Below, in pieces: positions 15,169 to 22,835 of a stretch of 37,025 nucleotides of DNA. A program made the translations under genes and the position numbers. Below the pieces are notes generated by a model. The model saw only the letters and a list, made by a program, of their open reading frames with translations. It made no database searches and was not told where the DNA came from. The DNA lies in NCBI GenBank assembly GCA_014360465.1, contig JACIXQ010000019.1, positions 1 to 37,025 of the forward strand, written 5' to 3'. Each line of letters begins with the position of its first letter. Positions within the stretch are counted from its first letter, which is position 1. Source of the DNA: a bacterium. GTDB taxonomy: Bacteria > Armatimonadota > JACIXR01.

Positions 15169-16098
15169 TTGCGTATTGCCCAAGATATGACCGAACTTAT
15201 AGGAAGGACTCCCCTGGTTCGCCTGAGAAAAGTGACCGAGGGAGCGAAAGCAGATGTCGTTGCCAAGTTGGAGTTCTTCAATCCCTGCGGAAGCGTTAAG
15301 GACCGCATCGGTGTCTCTATGATAAAGGACGCTGAGGAGAAGGGGCTCCTCGCAAAGGATTCCGTCGTCATAGAGCCCAGCAGCGGTAACACTGCCATTG
15401 CCCTTGCCTGGGTCTGTGCCTCCCGTGGCTATAAGTTGATAATAACGATGCCAGACACGATGTCCCAAGAAAGGGTAAAAATATTAAAAGCCCTTGGAGC
15501 CGAGGTCATCCTCACTCCCGGCGAGCTGGGGATGAAAGGAGCGGTTGAGAAAGCATACGAGCTTGCCGATATTCTCCCTCGTTCCTTCATACCTGACCAG
15601 TTCGCTAACCCAGCCAACCCGAAAATTCATCGGGAAACGACAGCGAGGGAAATATGGGAGGATACCGATGGAAAGGTTGACATAGTCGTAGGCGGAATCG
15701 GAACAGGCGGCACCCTCACAGGAATCGGGGAATATATCAAGGGAGGTGGGTTGAAACCGGAATTGATAATCGTGGGGGTTGAGCCTGCAAATTCTCCTGT
15801 CCTCAGTGGAGGTTGCGCCGGTGCACACAAAATCCAGGGGATAGGGGCGGGATTCATCCCAAAAGTTCTGAATCTTGACTTCATAGACGAGATTATAACT
15901 GTGGAGGACGAAGATGCTTACGAGATGACAGCCCGCCTCGCCAAAGAGGAAGGCATCTTCTGCGGCATATCCTCGGGAGCGGCTTGCTACGCCGCTCTGG
16001 AAGTTGCTAAAAGGAAAGAGAATGAGGGAAAGTTGATAGTCGTCATTTTCCCCGACACGGGCGAGCGCTATCTTTCCGTGCCCGGACTTTTCGAATAG
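15169..16098 (+). CDS. cysK: Cysteine synthase (O-acetylserine/O-phosphoserine sulfhydrylase)
   Basis: A PLP enzyme that makes cysteine from an activated serine and sulfide. TTG 15169 is chosen as start because AAAGGAGG ends nine bases upstream and the resulting 309 residues is the usual CysK length; an open frame continues upstream to 15106 without a better start. [11 protein letters not shown] (about 33-43) has the PLP lysine, and [12 protein letters not shown] is the PLP-phosphate/substrate loop (the usual TSGNTG has changed to SSGNTA). [16 protein letters not shown] is the glycine-rich phosphate-binding loop, and PDTGERYLS is the typical end. It is the first gene of a sulfide-assimilation operon followed by HcyBio and NIL-ferredoxin. 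No serine acetyltransferase gene is present here, so O-phosphoserine or O-acetylserine made elsewhere must be the substrate. Confidence 0.93.
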   Translation: MRIAQDMTELIGRTPLVRLRKVTEGAKADVVAKLEFFNPCGSVKDRIGVSMIKDAEEKGLLAKDSVVIEPSSGNTAIALAWVCASRGYKLIITMPDTMSQERVKILKALGAEVILTPGELGMKGAVEKAYELADILPRSFIPDQFANPANPKIHRETTAREIWEDTDGKVDIVVGGIGTGGTLTGIGEYIKGGGLKPELIIVGVEPANSPVLSGGCAGAHKIQGIGAGFIPKVLNLDFIDEIITVEDEDAYEMTARLAKEEGIFCGISSGAACYAALEVAKRKENEGKLIVVIFPDTGERYLSVPGLFE

Positions 16099-16123
16099 AA
16101 CCCTTGAAAAGGAGGCGATTTAA

Positions 16124-17338
16124 TTGAGAGAACGAACGATTGAGGAGATAAACGAGAAGATAAAGAAAGGAACAGTCGTCGTTCTCACTGCGGAGGAAGT
16201 CATAGAGATGGCTAAGGAGGAGGGTTATGCAAAGGCAGCTGAGAAGGTGGATGTTGTAACCACTGGTACCTTTGGTCCTATGTGTTCCTCTGGCATCATA
16301 ATAAACTTTGGGCATCCCGTGCCCAGGATAAAGAAATCCCGCGTCTGGCTAAACGATGTGCCCGCATACGGAGGACTCGCCGCTGTGGATTTATACCTTG
16401 GAGCAACAGCCATACCCGAAAATGACCCAGCTAACACCAACTATCCAGGTGAATTCAAATATGGAGGAGGACATGTTATAGAGGACTTGGTTAGTGGTAA
16501 GGATATCCTTCTTTATGCAGAGGGTTATGGAACCGATTGCTATCCTCGTAAAGAACTAGAGACATATATCAATATCAATACGATAAACGAGGTAATCCTT
16601 TTCAATCCACGAAATTGCTATCAGAATTACAATGTTGCGGTAAATCTATCAAACAGAACGATATATACATATATGGGGGTCTTGAAACCCAATCTGGGGA
16701 ATGCCAATTACTGCTCGGCAGGTCAGTTAAGCCCTTTATTGAAAGACCCATTGTATGAAACCATTGGGGTGGGCACGCGGATATTCTTGGGTGGAGGCAT
16801 AGGTTATGTCGCCTGGTGGGGCACACAACACAGCCCCGCTGTTCCCCGCAACGAACTTGGAATTCCCAAAGTCCCAGCAGGAACACTCGCACTTATAGGC
16901 GACCTCAAGCAGATGAGCCCCAAATGGCTGAGAGGAGCGAGCATAAGGGGCTACGGTGTAAGCCTCGCTGTAGGAGTGGGCATTCCCATCCCCATACTCA
17001 ATGAGGAAATATTCCGCAGGGCATCGGCAAGCGATGAGGAAATAACCGCTCCCGTCGTTGATTACAGCGATGCTTATCCAAACAGAAAATCGGAAATTCT
17101 CGCCGAGGTCACCTACGCTCAGCTTAAAAGTGGCGAGATAGAAGTTTTGGGCAAAAAGGTCCCCACAGCTTCCCTCTCCAGCTACTACAAAGCAAAGGAA
17201 ATCGCCACCATTCTAAAAAACTGGATTAAGGAAGGCAAATTCCTTCTCACCAAGCCGGTTGAGCCCCTTCCGGGTCCGGAGAGCGGAATGAAGACGAAAC
17301 CCTGCGAGATAAGAAAGCCCTACACAGAGGAGCTATGA
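16124..17338 (+). CDS. HcyBio (DUF39) homocysteine biosynthesis protein
   Basis: A 404-residue protein of the DUF39/COG1900 family. In Methanosarcina (MA1821) and anaerobic bacteria this family is needed, with a NIL-ferredoxin, to make homocysteine from aspartate semialdehyde and sulfide-derived sulfur. Characteristic segments are TTGTFGPMCSSGIIINFGH (46-64) with C54, GYGTDCYPRK with C140, and FLGGGIGYVAWWGTQH. Conserved cysteines of the family are implicated in persulfide chemistry. Unlike several archaeal members there is no C-terminal CBS pair; the protein ends after KPCEIRKPYTEEL. Start TTG 16124 follows AAAAGGAGGCG. It is 25 bases after cysK and overlaps the next frame by four bases if the far start of that gene is used. 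Confidence 0.9.
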   Translation: MRERTIEEINEKIKKGTVVVLTAEEVIEMAKEEGYAKAAEKVDVVTTGTFGPMCSSGIIINFGHPVPRIKKSRVWLNDVPAYGGLAAVDLYLGATAIPENDPANTNYPGEFKYGGGHVIEDLVSGKDILLYAEGYGTDCYPRKELETYININTINEVILFNPRNCYQNYNVAVNLSNRTIYTYMGVLKPNLGNANYCSAGQLSPLLKDPLYETIGVGTRIFLGGGIGYVAWWGTQHSPAVPRNELGIPKVPAGTLALIGDLKQMSPKWLRGASIRGYGVSLAVGVGIPIPILNEEIFRRASASDEEITAPVVDYSDAYPNRKSEILAEVTYAQLKSGEIEVLGKKVPTASLSSYYKAKEIATILKNWIKEGKFLLTKPVEPLPGPESGMKTKPCEIRKPYTEEL

Positions 17339-17352
17339 AGGAGGTGATACGG

Positions 17353-17757
17353 ATGAAGGCAAGGCTCGTCCTGCGATTCCCTCCCCTACTGGTTGACCAA
17401 CCAGTAGTTTACAAGTTGATTAAGGATTACAATCTCGTCTTTAACATCTTACGAGCCGACATAACCCCCGATAGCGAGGGATTGATGGTTCTGGAAATCG
17501 AGGGAGACGAGAACGATTTCAAACAAGGATTGGAATATCTTGAAAAAAGGGGAGTAAAAGTTCAGCCACTCAGCCAGGATGTCGTTATGATAGAGGAGCT
17601 CTGCACCCACTGCGGCGCCTGCGTGGTCCATTGCCCTACGGGTGCGCTTTATTATGATGAAGAAAGAAGGGTCCTCTTCGCATCCGAAAAATGCGTCGCC
17701 TGTGAAATTTGTGTGGAAATCTGCCCATACAGAGCGATGGAGGTAAGATTGGAGTAA
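17353..17757 (+). CDS. NIL-domain ferredoxin, partner of HcyBio
   Basis: ATG 17353 is preferred over a frame starting at 17335, because a near-perfect AAGGAGGTGATACGG precedes it; this gives 134 residues. Residues 1-75 form a NIL domain (ARLVLRFPPLLVDQPVVYKL, GLMVLEIEGDENDF), the ligand-binding fold found after MetN ATPases. Residues about 83-134 are a two-cluster ferredoxin: CTHCGACVVHCP and CVACEICVEICP, eight cysteines for two [4Fe-4S] clusters. This is the architecture of MA1822, which acts with the DUF39 protein in homocysteine synthesis by supplying electrons for reductive sulfur transfer. It ends the cysK operon. Confidence 0.9.
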   Translation: MKARLVLRFPPLLVDQPVVYKLIKDYNLVFNILRADITPDSEGLMVLEIEGDENDFKQGLEYLEKRGVKVQPLSQDVVMIEELCTHCGACVVHCPTGALYYDEERRVLFASEKCVACEICVEICPYRAMEVRLE

Positions 17758-17953
17758 GAAACTTTTAAACGGAAAATGAAATTTTCAATTATATAAAAAT
17801 TGCAGAACGAGTATGTAAAGAGGAAGCGAGAGATACAATATAAGAGTGAACATCCCTTATTTCGTACTCCACAGTGCAGTATCACATCTTGGAATTAAGA
17901 AAGCGATTATACCCCTACATAGAAAATTTTTAAAATAGAGCACAAATTTTTAG

Positions 17954-17981
17954 TTGCTAATTTTGATTAATATAGTATAAT
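17954..17981 (+). promoter_or_regulatory. Promoter of the flavin reductase-rubredoxin-hcp operon
   Basis: TTGCTA (17954-17959), 16-base spacer and TATAAT (17976-17981) lie 25 bases before the ATG, with AAGGAGG in between. The 17758-17950 stretch upstream shows no gene; a small AT-rich hairpin GAAAAT-GAA-ATTTTC lies shortly after the ferredoxin stop. Confidence 0.6.
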
Positions 17982-18006
17982 TTATTCAAAATTAAGGAGG
18001 TTTCAG

Positions 18007-18516
18007 ATGAACGAGAAGGCGCTTACCTTGATAAGCTATGGATTATATGTTATTAGCACGAAGGTGGGAGAAAAATTGAATGGACAGATTGCCGATGCGT
18101 TATGTCAAGTGGCGAGCGAACCGCAACTGCTTGCCCTCAGTAGCAATAAGAAGAATCTCACCCACGATATGATAAAAGAAAGCAAGAAATTCAGCGTGGC
18201 AATCCTGGAGAAGGATACTCCCCTCACCTATATAGGTAGGTTCGGCTTCCGCAGTGGCAGAGAAACGGAAAAATTTGAAGGAATTAACTACTTCTTTGCT
18301 GAGAATGGTTTACCCATCCCTACAGATTATGCACTCGCCTATATTGAGTGCGAGGTTATTAATGAAGTTGATGTCGGCAGTCACACCCTCTTCATCGCAA
18401 AGATTTTATCTGCCGAGGTTCTTAAAGAGGGAGAACCAATGACCTATGCTTACTACCGAGAGGTCAAAAATTGGAAAGTGCCAGAAACGGCACCCACCTA
18501 TCATAAAACTGGCTGA
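18007..18516 (+). CDS. Flavin reductase-like FMN-binding protein (rubredoxin reductase type)
   Basis: A 169-residue flavin reductase-like split-barrel protein. YGLYVISTKVGEKLNGQIADALCQVASEP (residues 12-40) is the typical FMN/NAD(P)H-binding start, with KKFSVAILEKDTPLTYIGRFGFRSGRETEKF in the middle. It matches the flavin reductase half of the high-molecular-weight rubredoxin (Hrb) of Moorella, where NADH electrons pass through FMN to rubredoxin and on to a flavodiiron NO/O2 reductase. Here the rubredoxin is a separate gene 13 bases downstream. ATG 18007 follows AAGGAGGTTTCAG. Confidence 0.85.
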   Translation: MNEKALTLISYGLYVISTKVGEKLNGQIADALCQVASEPQLLALSSNKKNLTHDMIKESKKFSVAILEKDTPLTYIGRFGFRSGRETEKFEGINYFFAENGLPIPTDYALAYIECEVINEVDVGSHTLFIAKILSAEVLKEGEPMTYAYYREVKNWKVPETAPTYHKTG

Positions 18517-18529
18517 GGAGGTATGAAAA

Positions 18530-18691
18530 ATGAAAAAATATGTCTGCTCGGTATGTGGATATGTTTATGACCCTGAAGTCGGCGACCCCGATTCAGGCGT
18601 GGCTCCTGGCACACCCTTTGAGGAACTTCCCGAGGGCTGGGTGTGCCCTGTCTGTGGTGCGGATAAATCCGCCTTTGAACTCGTGCAATAG
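18530..18691 (+). CDS. Rubredoxin
   Basis: A 53-residue rubredoxin, the one-electron carrier with an FeS4 centre. [10 protein letters not shown] (6-15) and [11 protein letters not shown] (39-49) give the two C-x-x-C-G iron ligands. [21 protein letters not shown] is the canonical middle. GAGGAGGT precedes ATG 18530. It sits between its probable reductase (flavin reductase) and electron users Hcp and the flavodiiron protein in one operon. The ends are certain because the whole length is standard for the family. Confidence 0.96.
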   Translation: MKKYVCSVCGYVYDPEVGDPDSGVAPGTPFEELPEGWVCPVCGADKSAFELVQ

Positions 18692-18706
18692 AAGGAGGTA
18701 ACTTCT

Positions 18707-20014
18707 ATGTCCGAGACATTTGAGATGTTTTGCTATCAATGCTCTCAAGCAGCGGGAGGAATAGCCTGCACCAAGCGGGGAGTTTGCGGTAAGGTTCCCA
18801 CCGTTAGCCGCTTGCAGGACAATCTGATATTCGCCCTCAAAGGGATGACGGCTTACCTCTATCATGCGAGGGAGCTTGGCTATACCGACCCCGAGATAGA
18901 TGCTTTTTTGGAGAAAGCCTTCTACACTACCTTTACGAATGTCAACTTTGACGCTGAAGCATTCGTCAACTACGCCCTAAAAACTGGCGAGATGAATATA
19001 AGAACTATGAAGCTGTTGAAAAAAGCCCACATTGAAACATTCGGAGAACCCGTTCCAACGAAAGTTGAAACCGGCACGAAGAAAGGTAAGGCTATCATCG
19101 CAACGGGACATAGCCTTAAGGCATTGTATGAACTTCTGCGCCAAACGGAGGGAATGGATATAAACATTTATACCCATTCGGAGCTCCTGCCCGCCCATGG
19201 TTACCCCGGTCTTAAAAAGTTCCCTCATCTCGTCGGCAACCTTGGTAAAGCATGGTTCGACCAACGCCAGCTTTTCGCCCGCTATCCTGCTGCTATTCTG
19301 GGAACCTCTAATTGCCTTCTCATCCCTACCGATGCATACAAAGATAGGATGTTCACCACAGGTCCCACTGGTCTTCCAGCTGTTCAACACATAGATGGTT
19401 ATGATTTCTCCCCTTTAATAGAGAAGGCGAAGGAACTTCCTGAGTTAGAAGAAGAAAAGAGCGATATCGTCCTCACCACGGGCTTCTCTAAATCCGTCAT
19501 CCTTTCCCTTGCGGAGAAGATAAAGCAGTTGGTAGAGGAAGGTAGGATAAGGCATTTCTTCCTGGTTGGTGGTTGCGATTCACCTATGAAGAGGGCGGAG
19601 TATTATAGGGAATTCGTCCAGAAGCTACCTGACGATACCGTCGTCCTTACCCTTGCTTGCGGAAAATTCCGCTTTAATGACCTGCCCCTTGGAGAGATAG
19701 ATGGCATTCCGCGCCTCCTCGACCTCGGGCAATGCAACGACGCCATAGTCGCAATAGAGCTTGCCGAAGCTCTTTCACAGCTCTTTGGCGTGGGCATAAA
19801 CGAGCTTCCCCTTTCCCTCGTCCTCTCCTGGATGGAACAGAAAGCCGTAGCGATACTCTGGAGCTTGCTGTCCCTCGGCATAAAGGGAATCATCATCGGA
19901 CCAGTCCTTCCCGCTTGGGTGAATGAGGATATACTTAAGGTTCTCCAGGAAGGCTATGGTTTGAGGCTGATTCGCGAGCCGGAGGAGGATATCAGGGATT
20001 TGCTCAAAACATAG
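18707..20014 (+). CDS. hcp: Hybrid cluster protein (hydroxylamine/NO reductase), class III-like
   Basis: A 435-residue Hcp. The N-terminal cluster motif is C9-x2-C12-x8-C21-x5-C27 ([20 protein letters not shown]). Later residues for the hybrid Fe-S-O cluster occur in [48 protein letters not shown] and [16 protein letters not shown]. The length is shorter than the roughly 550 residues of class I and II because the helical insert after the first cluster is reduced, as in the class III proteins of thermophiles and archaea. The enzyme reduces NO or hydroxylamine; electrons probably come from the rubredoxin just upstream. ATG 18707 follows GAAGGAGGTAAC. Confidence 0.94.
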   Translation: MSETFEMFCYQCSQAAGGIACTKRGVCGKVPTVSRLQDNLIFALKGMTAYLYHARELGYTDPEIDAFLEKAFYTTFTNVNFDAEAFVNYALKTGEMNIRTMKLLKKAHIETFGEPVPTKVETGTKKGKAIIATGHSLKALYELLRQTEGMDINIYTHSELLPAHGYPGLKKFPHLVGNLGKAWFDQRQLFARYPAAILGTSNCLLIPTDAYKDRMFTTGPTGLPAVQHIDGYDFSPLIEKAKELPELEEEKSDIVLTTGFSKSVILSLAEKIKQLVEEGRIRHFFLVGGCDSPMKRAEYYREFVQKLPDDTVVLTLACGKFRFNDLPLGEIDGIPRLLDLGQCNDAIVAIELAEALSQLFGVGINELPLSLVLSWMEQKAVAILWSLLSLGIKGIIIGPVLPAWVNEDILKVLQEGYGLRLIREPEEDIRDLLKT

Positions 20015-20028
20015 GAGGTGATTCCTAA

Positions 20029-21210
20029 TTGCCCATTAAGGAAATCCGCGAGAACATCTACTATGTCGGTGCCATAGATTGGGATAGGAGATTATTCGAT
20101 TCCCTTATCCCCCTTCCCGACGGCACAAGCTACAACGCCTATCTCATAAAGGGAAGCGAGAAGGTAGCCCTCATAGATACCGTTGACCCTTCAAAAGAGG
20201 GAGAGCTCGTTGATAATTTGAAAGCTCTTGAGATAGAAAGGATTGACTACATAGTAGCCAATCACGGTGAGCAGGACCATTCGGGAACGATTCCTACCGT
20301 TCTTGAACTCTACCCAATGGCGAAGGTCGTTTGCACTCCGAAAGCGAGAGAAATACTCGCTGATTTGCTCCTTCTGAAAGAAGAGGTTTTCCAAACTGTC
20401 GAGGACGGTGCAGAGCTTTCCTTGGGAGATAAGACGCTGAAATTCGTCCACGCTCCCTGGGTTCACTGGCCAGAAACTATGCTCACCTTCCTCAAAGAGG
20501 AGGAAATCCTCTTCCCTTGTGACCTCTTCGGCTCACACCTTGCAACCAGCAACCTTTATGCAGAGAACAAGGAAGAGGTATATCCAGCCGCCAAGCGATA
20601 CTATGCTGAGATAATGATGCCATTCCGCAACCTCATTAAGGGACATTTGAAGAAAGTCAAGGAACTAAACCCAAAGCTTATAGCTCCCAGCCATGGTCCC
20701 ATTTACTCTGAGCCAGAATTCATAATATCCACCTACGAGGACTGGATATCAGATGATGTTAAGAACGAAGCTGTCATAGCCCATATCTCTATGCATGGCT
20801 CAACAGAAGTTATGACCAGGCACTTCATAAACTCTCTGATGAAAAGAGGCGTCGGAGTGAAGGTTTTCGAGCTGACGAAATCGGATATCGGAGCTATTGC
20901 GATGGCACTTGTTGATTCCGCAACCCTCGTCCTCGCAACACCTACGGTTCTTGGTGGTCCTCATCCCCTCGCCCTCTCCGCCGCCTATCTCGTTTCTGCC
21001 CTACGCCCCAAGCTGAGGTTCGTCGGTTTGCTCGGCTCTTACAGCTGGGGAGGTCGCGCCGCCGAGAGGATAAAGGAGATACTTGGGAATTTGAATGTGG
21101 AAGTTCTACAACCCGTTCTGGCAAAGGGTTATCCTAAAGAAGAGGATTTCAAAGCCCTTGACAACCTCGCCGATGAGATTGCGAAAAGGCATAAGGAGTT
21201 TGCGAAATGA
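20029..21210 (+). CDS. fprA: Flavodiiron protein (A-type flavoprotein, O2/NO reductase)
   Basis: A 393-residue flavodiiron protein that reduces O2 to water or NO to N2O with rubredoxin electrons. The metallo-beta-lactamase domain (1 to about 240) has a complete di-iron ligand set: H79-x-E81-x-D83, H146, D165 and H222. The flavodoxin domain (about 247-390) follows, starting ISMHGSTEVMTRHF and with ATPTVLGGPHP and GSYSWGGRA FMN loops. TTG 20029 is the start, behind ATAGGAGGTGATTCC. It is 14 bases after hcp and overlaps the next gene by four bases, so all are one operon with rubredoxin and its reductase. Confidence 0.94.
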   Translation: MPIKEIRENIYYVGAIDWDRRLFDSLIPLPDGTSYNAYLIKGSEKVALIDTVDPSKEGELVDNLKALEIERIDYIVANHGEQDHSGTIPTVLELYPMAKVVCTPKAREILADLLLLKEEVFQTVEDGAELSLGDKTLKFVHAPWVHWPETMLTFLKEEEILFPCDLFGSHLATSNLYAENKEEVYPAAKRYYAEIMMPFRNLIKGHLKKVKELNPKLIAPSHGPIYSEPEFIISTYEDWISDDVKNEAVIAHISMHGSTEVMTRHFINSLMKRGVGVKVFELTKSDIGAIAMALVDSATLVLATPTVLGGPHPLALSAAYLVSALRPKLRFVGLLGSYSWGGRAAERIKEILGNLNVEVLQPVLAKGYPKEEDFKALDNLADEIAKRHKEFAK

Positions 21211-21710
21211 AAGCTCTGATAATCAGCGCCGATAATTTTGAGGATTCTGAACTTCTCCAACCCTACCAATATCTTAAGGAACTTGGACTGGAGGTTGATA
21301 TAGCCTCCCTTAAAAAGGGAAATATCGTCGGTAAAAAGGGAACAATCGTTGAAGCAAACCTTAGCCTTGAAGATGTCAATCCTGCAGACTACGACCTGCT
21401 CGTTTTACCCGGTGGAAAGGCACCAGCGGTTCTCAGGCATAATGAAAAGGTCAAAGAAATAGTAAGGCATTTTATCTCGCACAACAAACCAATAGCAGCG
21501 ATCTGCCATGGTCCCCAAATCCTCATCTCGGCTGGCGTTATTGAAGGGAGACGAGCTACCGGCTATCGCACGGTTCAGAGCGAACTTCGTTCGGCACGTG
21601 CCATCGTTGAGGATAAAGAGGTGGTTGTTGATGGGAACCTCGTGACTTCCCGCCAACCCTCCGATATACCTGCATTCTTGCGGGAAATAGGCAAGTTGAT
21701 AAAAAAATGA
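21207..21710 (+). CDS. DJ-1/PfpI family protein
   Basis: A 167-residue DJ-1/PfpI superfamily protein. E12 (ADNFEDSE), the nucleophile-elbow C100 with H101 (AAICHGPQIL) and the strand VLPGGKAP are the family's active-site features. Members act as stress-related glyoxalase/deglycase, chaperone or (PfpI) peptidase; sequence alone does not decide. Its ATG overlaps the stop of fprA (ATGA), and its own stop overlaps the ATG of the following membrane microprotein, so expression is tied to the oxidative/nitrosative-stress operon. It is probably cytoplasmic and may repair damaged metabolites or proteins under that stress (inference). Confidence 0.88.
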   Translation: MKALIISADNFEDSELLQPYQYLKELGLEVDIASLKKGNIVGKKGTIVEANLSLEDVNPADYDLLVLPGGKAPAVLRHNEKVKEIVRHFISHNKPIAAICHGPQILISAGVIEGRRATGYRTVQSELRSARAIVEDKEVVVDGNLVTSRQPSDIPAFLREIGKLIKK

Positions 21711-21856
21711 GGAAATCGCTCTTCCGCTCGCTCTGGTTCATCCTTTTAGTAATAGCGCTTTCTATCGTTGTGTTCGGAGCCAAAAGGGGAGAATGGAAGA
21801 AGATAAAAACGAATGCCGAGTACATCTGCACATCCTGTATAGGACTTGGTAAGTAG
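21707..21856 (+). CDS. CXXC-motif membrane microprotein (CD1871A-like)
   Basis: A 49-residue protein starting at ATG 21707, overlapping the previous stop. A basic start (MRKSLFRSL) is followed by one membrane helix (about 9-24) and a short extracytoplasmic tail with YICTSCIGLG, giving C-x-x-C at 41-44. This layout (one helix, terminal C-x-x-C-I-G-x-G) matches the small CD1871A-type CXXC family that I recall next to membrane 4Fe-4S proteins in clostridia, exactly the context here. Its stop lies inside the start of the next gene. Likely role: a redox or metal partner of the polyferredoxin (inference). Confidence 0.75.
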   Translation: MRKSLFRSLWFILLVIALSIVVFGAKRGEWKKIKTNAEYICTSCIGLGK

Positions 21857-22712
21857 AAGGGTTCAATCTTATCAAAACAAGATAGCGAAGCTCAGAGCAT
21901 TCTCCCAAACCCTTGGGCTTGTCCTAACCAATCTCTATTATCTCCATCTCCGATGGCTTCCTTTCCCCGTTATGAACTGCTATGCCTGCCCATTAGCAAC
22001 CTTTGCCTGCCCCATAGGCTCGCTCCAGTTCGCTATCGGTGCGGGCGGTTTCTTTCCCTTTTACCTTTTAGGGATAATCCTTTTTTCAGGGCTTCTTTTT
22101 GGCAGGATAACTTGCGGCTGGCTCTGTCCCTTCGGCTTCATACAGGACTTGCTCTACAAAATCCCCTTGAAAAAGAAGTTTCGCTTACCTGCTTTTGTTT
22201 CCTATGGCAAATATCTATTCCTTCTGGTATTCGTCTTATTTCTGCCCATCCTTCTTCACGACCCTATCTTCTGCAAGATATGCCCAGTGGGAACTATGGA
22301 GGCAGGTATTCCCTGGCCAATATTAGAGCCAAGCTTCCGCGCCCTCCTTGGCTGGCTTTACGCCCTCAAACTCACCATCCTTGTCGGCATAGTCATCCTC
22401 GCCATCTTCACCCCACGCCCCTTCTGCAAAGGGATGTGTCCACTTGGCGCCCTCCTATCCTTCTTCAACCGCTTCAGCTTCCTGCGAGTCCAAGTGAAAG
22501 AAGAAGCTTGTAAGAAATGTGCCCTTTGTGCCGAACCCTGTCCCCAAGGCTTGATGATTTACGAGGATGAAGGACATCCTGATTGCATAGGCTGTATGGA
22601 GTGCAAAGTCTGCCCCGCTGTGGAAATGAAAGCGGGAATCCCCGACCGTTTGCTTGGCGGTAAGAAACAATCCAAGACCGAAAGGATATCCGATATCCAA
22701 CCCAAGCTATGA
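21846..22712 (+). CDS. Membrane polyferredoxin (NapH/CcoG/YccM-like 4Fe-4S protein)
   Basis: A 288-residue integral membrane iron-sulfur protein. Hydrophobic helices lie at about 65-90, 118-138 and 165-188. They are separated by loops with CYACPLATFACP (45-56), CGWLCPFG, CKICPVG and CKGMCPLGA, the repeated C-x-x-x-C-P motif of NapH/NosR/YccM-type electron-transfer proteins. A C-terminal ferredoxin segment has CKKCALCAEPCP and CIGCMECKVCP. It probably moves electrons across the membrane to a periplasmic or exported reductase, with the microprotein encoded just before it. Start TTG 21846 overlaps that gene by 11 bases, and no strong ribosome binding site is visible, so translation is likely coupled. 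It ends the stress operon. Confidence 0.85.
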   Translation: MVSRRVQSYQNKIAKLRAFSQTLGLVLTNLYYLHLRWLPFPVMNCYACPLATFACPIGSLQFAIGAGGFFPFYLLGIILFSGLLFGRITCGWLCPFGFIQDLLYKIPLKKKFRLPAFVSYGKYLFLLVFVLFLPILLHDPIFCKICPVGTMEAGIPWPILEPSFRALLGWLYALKLTILVGIVILAIFTPRPFCKGMCPLGALLSFFNRFSFLRVQVKEEACKKCALCAEPCPQGLMIYEDEGHPDCIGCMECKVCPAVEMKAGIPDRLLGGKKQSKTERISDIQPKL

Positions 22713-22835
22713 GGATAAATATTTGAGCTTTCTTTCCATTGGTAAAAGGTCGCATCTGGTTGTGATTACCAGTAAACAATTCTCTTATAAACATCACCAA
22801 GCTATAGACATTATCCGCCAACTCTTTGTTCAACG

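Noticed and set aside
22713-22835. An intrinsic terminator between the convergent polyferredoxin and GH16-like genes.
   Set aside because: No GC-rich stem followed by a T run could be found on either strand.
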